Of a DNA stretch of 8,720 nt, positions 5,372-8,720 are shown one piece after another. The position numbers and the translations under genes are program-made. Position 1 is the stretch's first letter. Each line of letters begins with the position of its first letter. The notes under the pieces are model-generated. The model was not told the origin of the DNA, searched no databases, and saw nothing but the letters and a program-made list of their open reading frames with translations. This DNA is from Sphingobacterium thalpophilum (lineage in GTDB: Bacteria > Bacteroidota > Bacteroidia > Flavobacteriales > Flavobacteriaceae), in contig CALQBR020000036.1 of assembly GCA_943328865.2 (NCBI GenBank), positions 1 to 8,720 on the forward strand. The letters run 5' to 3'.

Positions 5372-6847
5372 TTACTCTTCAGGATTGTTCAACTTACTTT
5401 TTTTCTTACCATAAAAGAAGTAAATAACAAGGCCTAAAGCAAGCCAAACCAGAAGTCTTAACCAATTGGTCCAGCCTAATCCGTAAATCATCGCTAAACA
5501 AACCAATACACCAAGAATAGGAACTAATGGTACAAAAGGCGTTTTAAATTCTCTCTTTAAATCTGGCGCTGTTTTTCTAAGTACAATTACAGAAATACAA
5601 ACCAAGATAAAAGCAAATAAAGTACCTATACTAGTCATATCTCCTACGATATCTCCGGGGATAAAGGCAGCAAATAGACCGACAATAACCATAATCGCTA
5701 GATTTGCTTTAAAAGGCGTTTGGTATTTTGGGTGTAAATCACCGAAAGCTTTTGGCAATAAACCATCCTTACCCATGGCATAAAAGACTCTAGACTGTCC
5801 TAATAGCATGACTAATATTACCGAAGAAAAACCAGCTAGAATTGCAATGGTAACAAACTGTCCTAACCATTCAAATCCTGGCATGGCTGATGTAATAGCG
5901 GTTGCTACCGAAGCTTCTTTTCCACTTGTTCTAAAAAATTCTACCGACTCAAGTCCAGTTAAAACATGCGCAAAAAGGATATACAATACTGTACAGATAG
6001 CCAAAGAACCCAAAATTCCAATAGGCATATCTCGCTTTGGATTTTTAGTTTCTTGTGCAGCGGTACTTACCGCATCAAAACCGATGAAGGCAAAGAACAC
6101 TGTTCCAGCAGCCCCAAGGATTCCCATAATTCCACCAAAGTGATGTGAAATACCTTGATCATCAACATAATTTGAATCTGCGGGAATATAAGGCGTATGA
6201 TTTGTCGGATTGATATAATTCCAGCCAAAAACGATAATCATCACCACAATAGCTACTTTGGTCACTACAATAATTCCATTAACAAAAGCGGATTCTTGCG
6301 TCCCTCTTATTAAAAGCAAACTAATGGCTGCTACTATAAAAAGAGCTGGTAAATTTATTATTCCATGTTCTCCCAATTCCGAAACCTGAAACGGAGAATG
6401 GGATAGCGCATAGGGAATCGGTTTCATATGCAGGACGTTGACCAGAAGATTATTGAGGTATTCACTCCAAGCAATTCCTACCGTTGCAGCACCAACTGCA
6501 TATTCCAAAATTAAATCCCAACCGATAATCCAAGCTAACAATTCGCCCATGGTGGCATAAGTATAGGTATAGGCGCTTCCTGAAATCGGAATAGACGAAG
6601 ATAGTTCTGCGTAACACAATCCTGCCAAGGCACAACCAATAGCAGCAACAATAAATCCAATAGTAACCGATGGACCTGCGTTTTGAGCAGCTGCAGTTGC
6701 TGTTCTAACAAATAATCCAGCTCCAATAATAGCCCCAATTCCTAAAGCAACTAAAGACCAAGCAGTTAGCGTTCTCTTTAAGCCTTTTTCAGACTCTGAA
6801 GCTTCGTTTAACAATTGTGATAGGGGTTTTCTTTTCCAAATAGACAT
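5372..6847 (-). CDS. APC-family amino-acid permease (CAT/YfnA-like)
   Basis: A 491-residue inner-membrane transporter of the amino acid-polyamine-organocation superfamily. About 12 hydrophobic segments can be drawn, near residues 29-50, 61-80, 103-125, 163-181, 188-209, 238-262, 275-297, 328-350, 381-398, 404-423, 438-457 and 461-480. The first holds the substrate-binding glycine motif GIGAIIGAGLF (36-46); AGLCYAELSSSIPISGSAY (75-93) and FIGFDAVSTAAQETKNPKRD (254-273) are typical of the cationic amino-acid transporter (CAT) branch, which in bacteria carries various neutral or cationic amino acids by proton symport or exchange. The start is the ATG at 6845-6847, preceded by an A-rich stretch, with a TATATTTG box 25 bases further up. 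Being next to hmgA-hpd hints at uptake of an amino acid degraded by the cell, possibly an aromatic one, but the terminator between them and the CAT-type sequence make the substrate an open question. Confidence 0.9.
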   Translation of the reverse strand: MSIWKRKPLSQLLNEASESEKGLKRTLTAWSLVALGIGAIIGAGLFVRTATAAAQNAGPSVTIGFIVAAIGCALAGLCYAELSSSIPISGSAYTYTYATMGELLAWIIGWDLILEYAVGAATVGIAWSEYLNNLLVNVLHMKPIPYALSHSPFQVSELGEHGIINLPALFIVAAISLLLIRGTQESAFVNGIIVVTKVAIVVMIIVFGWNYINPTNHTPYIPADSNYVDDQGISHHFGGIMGILGAAGTVFFAFIGFDAVSTAAQETKNPKRDMPIGILGSLAICTVLYILFAHVLTGLESVEFFRTSGKEASVATAITSAMPGFEWLGQFVTIAILAGFSSVILVMLLGQSRVFYAMGKDGLLPKAFGDLHPKYQTPFKANLAIMVIVGLFAAFIPGDIVGDMTSIGTLFAFILVCISVIVLRKTAPDLKREFKTPFVPLVPILGVLVCLAMIYGLGWTNWLRLLVWLALGLVIYFFYGKKKSKLNNPEE

Positions 6848-6872
6848 ATTTTTCAGTTTAGTTTTGAGAATT

Positions 6873-6880
6873 CAAATATA
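6873..6880 (-). promoter_or_regulatory. -7 box TATATTTG of the amino-acid permease gene
   Basis: The minus strand reads TATATTTG, an exact TAnnTTTG match, ending 25 bases before the permease ATG and giving a leader of about 20 bases. No TTG is found at the usual -33 distance, so strength is uncertain. It lies in the 81-base gap after the patatin gene, in which no convincing terminator hairpin is visible. Confidence 0.5.
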
Positions 6881-6928
6881 TTGATTTTTAAATAACTTTA
6901 AAGAATAAAATTTAACGAACCCTTTATA

Positions 6929-8720
6929 TTAAAACCAAAAACCCGCAGTAAACCAAACAAAACCTTTACTCAATTCGGGTGACCAAGAATATTTGACTTC
7001 CATAGGGCCAAAAACAGTCTCCAATCCATAGCCCGCGGCGTAACCACTATATTTTGGAATCGCAATCCAATCGGTCGTTCTAAAAAGACGATTTTGAATA
7101 TTTGCATAATTTGCTGAAAAATTCAAATGGTGCTTTTTGAATGGCTCGTAGTCCAAAGTAAACGTGGATTTGATATAGCTATCCGCGGCCACACTTAAAA
7201 AGTCATATCCATAGAAATGTCTAATATTATTGACCGTATTAAAGCCATAACCACCAAGTATAAAATCAAAAAAAGAGACGCTTTGATTGCCTATAGCTAA
7301 ACCTGCTTCGGTTTGCACTTTCAAAGTGGCCTTATTATAGAACGTTTGAGCAAATCCGGCATCTGCTTTGGCTATTGAAAACGGTTTGAATTGATTCGTG
7401 TAATCTGTAGAAAACAAATAGGCCTGAAAATCGCTAGAAAAATACCAGCCTTTTTTAGGGAAATATTTGTTGTCAAAAGAATCGTATTTCAAATAACCAA
7501 AAGTACTTAAATAATCACTTTTATCTAGCGTTGGGTTAAAACCTGGTAATGTCTTAGATTGGATTTTTAAAAATTTATATTCTACTCCAGCTCCAATTAG
7601 GAATTTTTGAGCAAAAACCGTTTGAAGATAAGCTTGATTTGAAAAATCGGTAAAATCAATATTGATGGATTTTAGATTCAACTGAGTCAATAAAAGGCCG
7701 TCTTTGAAATCTGTAGCGATGTCTTTATTAAAACCATTAAACCTAGATTTAAAACCAAAACTCCAATAGAACCCGTTGTCTAAATAATAATCAAAATTCG
7801 TCCTGAAATTATCCCCTAGCAAAACATCAAAAGAGGCAATATCATTTTTAAAAAATGTTTTCTTTTGAGTCACATTAAATAACAAACCACTTTTGTATAA
7901 TCCATCATAATGCAATCCAAATTTCAAAAAAGTTTTTACTTGATTTTCGGTCAAATGGATATTAAGATCCTCCTTAGAGCCATTTTTATCTAACGTATAG
8001 GTAATTGCGCTAAAGTTTTGTGTCGCACTCAAATTGTCTATTCCAATTTTAATGTCACTAAATTTTATTTCCTCTCTAGTCCTAAAACCTAATTTTCCTA
8101 AAACATACGACTTAGTATAACTATCTAAACTATTAACATAAATATTTTTAAGCTCCAAGGTATCACTAAAGGTAGGGTTGTTTTTAATCCTATAAGGATT
8201 CGATTGATCCACCAATAACTTAATTTTCTCGTATACTGGGAATACGGCTTCCTCTCCCTTTTTAATGATGTTACTCCCGTCACTGAAGGAAGAAAACCCA
8301 AATCCTGTAATATCGGGTTTTATATAGATATCGGTGGCGGCTATTTTTTGTTTCATCTGATCTTGCATCTGAAGATTCGATATCTGCACCAGCATTTTCG
8401 AAGCATCTTGCAGTCCAACCCTATCCCTTAAATCATCCTGAACATCTACCCCAATAATAATATCTGCCCCTAAATTTCGCACCTCATCGACCGGATAATT
8501 ATTGGTAACACCACCATCTACGAGCAATTGACCATCTATTTCTACTGGAGAAAACAAATAAGGAAATGCGGAACTTGCTAACATCGCCTGAGACAAAAAT
8601 CCATTATTCAAAACCACTTCTTTACCGGTTTCGATATTGGTAGCTGTACATAAAAAAGGGATCGGCAATTTGTTGAAATCACGAATGTGCCGCACATTAT
8701 AAGTAAGTCTGGTCAGTAGA
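6929..8720 (-). CDS. Patatin-like phospholipase fused to a BamA-type outer-membrane barrel (partial, N-terminus outside window)
   Basis: The frame is open to the right edge of the window: codons before the GTG at 8693-8695 read LLTRLTYN without a stop, and family proteins have the GxSxG nucleophile well upstream, so the true start is beyond 8720. Counting that GTG as residue 1, the visible part shows the end of a patatin lipase domain: LPIPFLCTATNIETGKEVVL (10-29), SAFPYLFSPVEIDG (42-55) and VDGGVTNNYPVDE (59-71), where Asp60 of DGG is the catalytic-dyad Asp. Then comes a POTRA-like segment (about 175-250) and a C-terminal region (about 255-588) of alternating aromatic strands ending ...WFTAGFWF, with the terminal Phe expected of a barrel inserted by the Bam machinery. 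This is the layout of PlpD-type (type Vd) proteins, in which a surface or released lipase is joined to its own barrel; in Bacteroidota such fusions are common and mostly uncharacterised. The catalytic Ser and any signal peptide cannot be seen. Confidence 0.9.
   Translation of the reverse strand, partial: LLTRLTYNVRHIRDFNKLPIPFLCTATNIETGKEVVLNNGFLSQAMLASSAFPYLFSPVEIDGQLLVDGGVTNNYPVDEVRNLGADIIIGVDVQDDLRDRVGLQDASKMLVQISNLQMQDQMKQKIAATDIYIKPDITGFGFSSFSDGSNIIKKGEEAVFPVYEKIKLLVDQSNPYRIKNNPTFSDTLELKNIYVNSLDSYTKSYVLGKLGFRTREEIKFSDIKIGIDNLSATQNFSAITYTLDKNGSKEDLNIHLTENQVKTFLKFGLHYDGLYKSGLLFNVTQKKTFFKNDIASFDVLLGDNFRTNFDYYLDNGFYWSFGFKSRFNGFNKDIATDFKDGLLLTQLNLKSINIDFTDFSNQAYLQTVFAQKFLIGAGVEYKFLKIQSKTLPGFNPTLDKSDYLSTFGYLKYDSFDNKYFPKKGWYFSSDFQAYLFSTDYTNQFKPFSIAKADAGFAQTFYNKATLKVQTEAGLAIGNQSVSFFDFILGGYGFNTVNNIRHFYGYDFLSVAADSYIKSTFTLDYEPFKKHHLNFSANYANIQNRLFRTTDWIAIPKYSGYAAGYGLETVFGPMEVKYSWSPELSKGFVWFTAGFWF

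Noticed and set aside
8693..8695. GTG as the true start of the patatin-barrel gene
   Set aside because: The frame is open through the window edge and family proteins need the upstream GxSxG part of the lipase domain, so the gene is truncated by the window and does not start here.
1..8720. Mobile element, CRISPR array, tRNA, phage or defence genes
   Set aside because: No transposase, integrase, nuclease, direct-repeat array or tRNA cloverleaf could be seen. All large frames are recognisable core metabolism, transport or envelope genes with similar composition.

Overview
The window is AT-rich and all seven protein genes lie on the minus strand. Codon use, A-rich start regions without clear Shine-Dalgarno sequences, TAnnTTTG -7 boxes, a DUF3108 envelope protein and a patatin/beta-barrel fusion all point to Bacteroidota, most likely Flavobacteriaceae (Flavobacterium-like). 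This placement rests on family recognition and promoter style; there is no rRNA or other phylogenetic marker in the window.

Read in the direction of transcription (right to left): the window opens inside a patatin-like phospholipase joined to a BamA-type outer-membrane barrel (6929-8720, N-terminus outside the window). After 81 bases comes a 12-helix APC amino-acid permease (5372-6847) with its own TATATTTG box, closed by a strong terminator hairpin (5302-5348). Next is a tyrosine-degradation pair: homogentisate 1,2-dioxygenase (hmgA, 4005-5162) followed after 91 bases by 4-hydroxyphenylpyruvate dioxygenase (hpd, 2753-3913). Together they convert 4-hydroxyphenylpyruvate to maleylacetoacetate. 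The isomerase and hydrolase that would finish the pathway are not in the window.

A 416-base gap (2337-2752) separates hpd from the next gene group. It is not empty. It holds a perfect TATCTTTG box followed by about 110 bases that fold into two hairpins and end in an intrinsic terminator (candidate small RNA, about 2516-2629). After that come a second promoter (TTG-N20-TACATTTG) whose -33 element lies inside that terminator, and a perfect 10-bp inverted repeat in the leader of the next gene.

The last group is a compact operon: a secreted DUF3108 protein (1560-2336), tryptophan 2,3-dioxygenase (628-1560, overlapping by one base as TAATG), and, 24 bases on, the N-terminal part of a lipoprotein that resembles the flavobacterial M23 (LytM-type) peptidoglycan peptidases (1-603, TTG start, C-terminus outside the window). 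The heme enzyme that opens the tryptophan ring is thus placed between two envelope proteins.

Most of the window is ordinary core metabolism and envelope biology. The least explained element is the structured RNA candidate between hpd and the DUF3108 gene.
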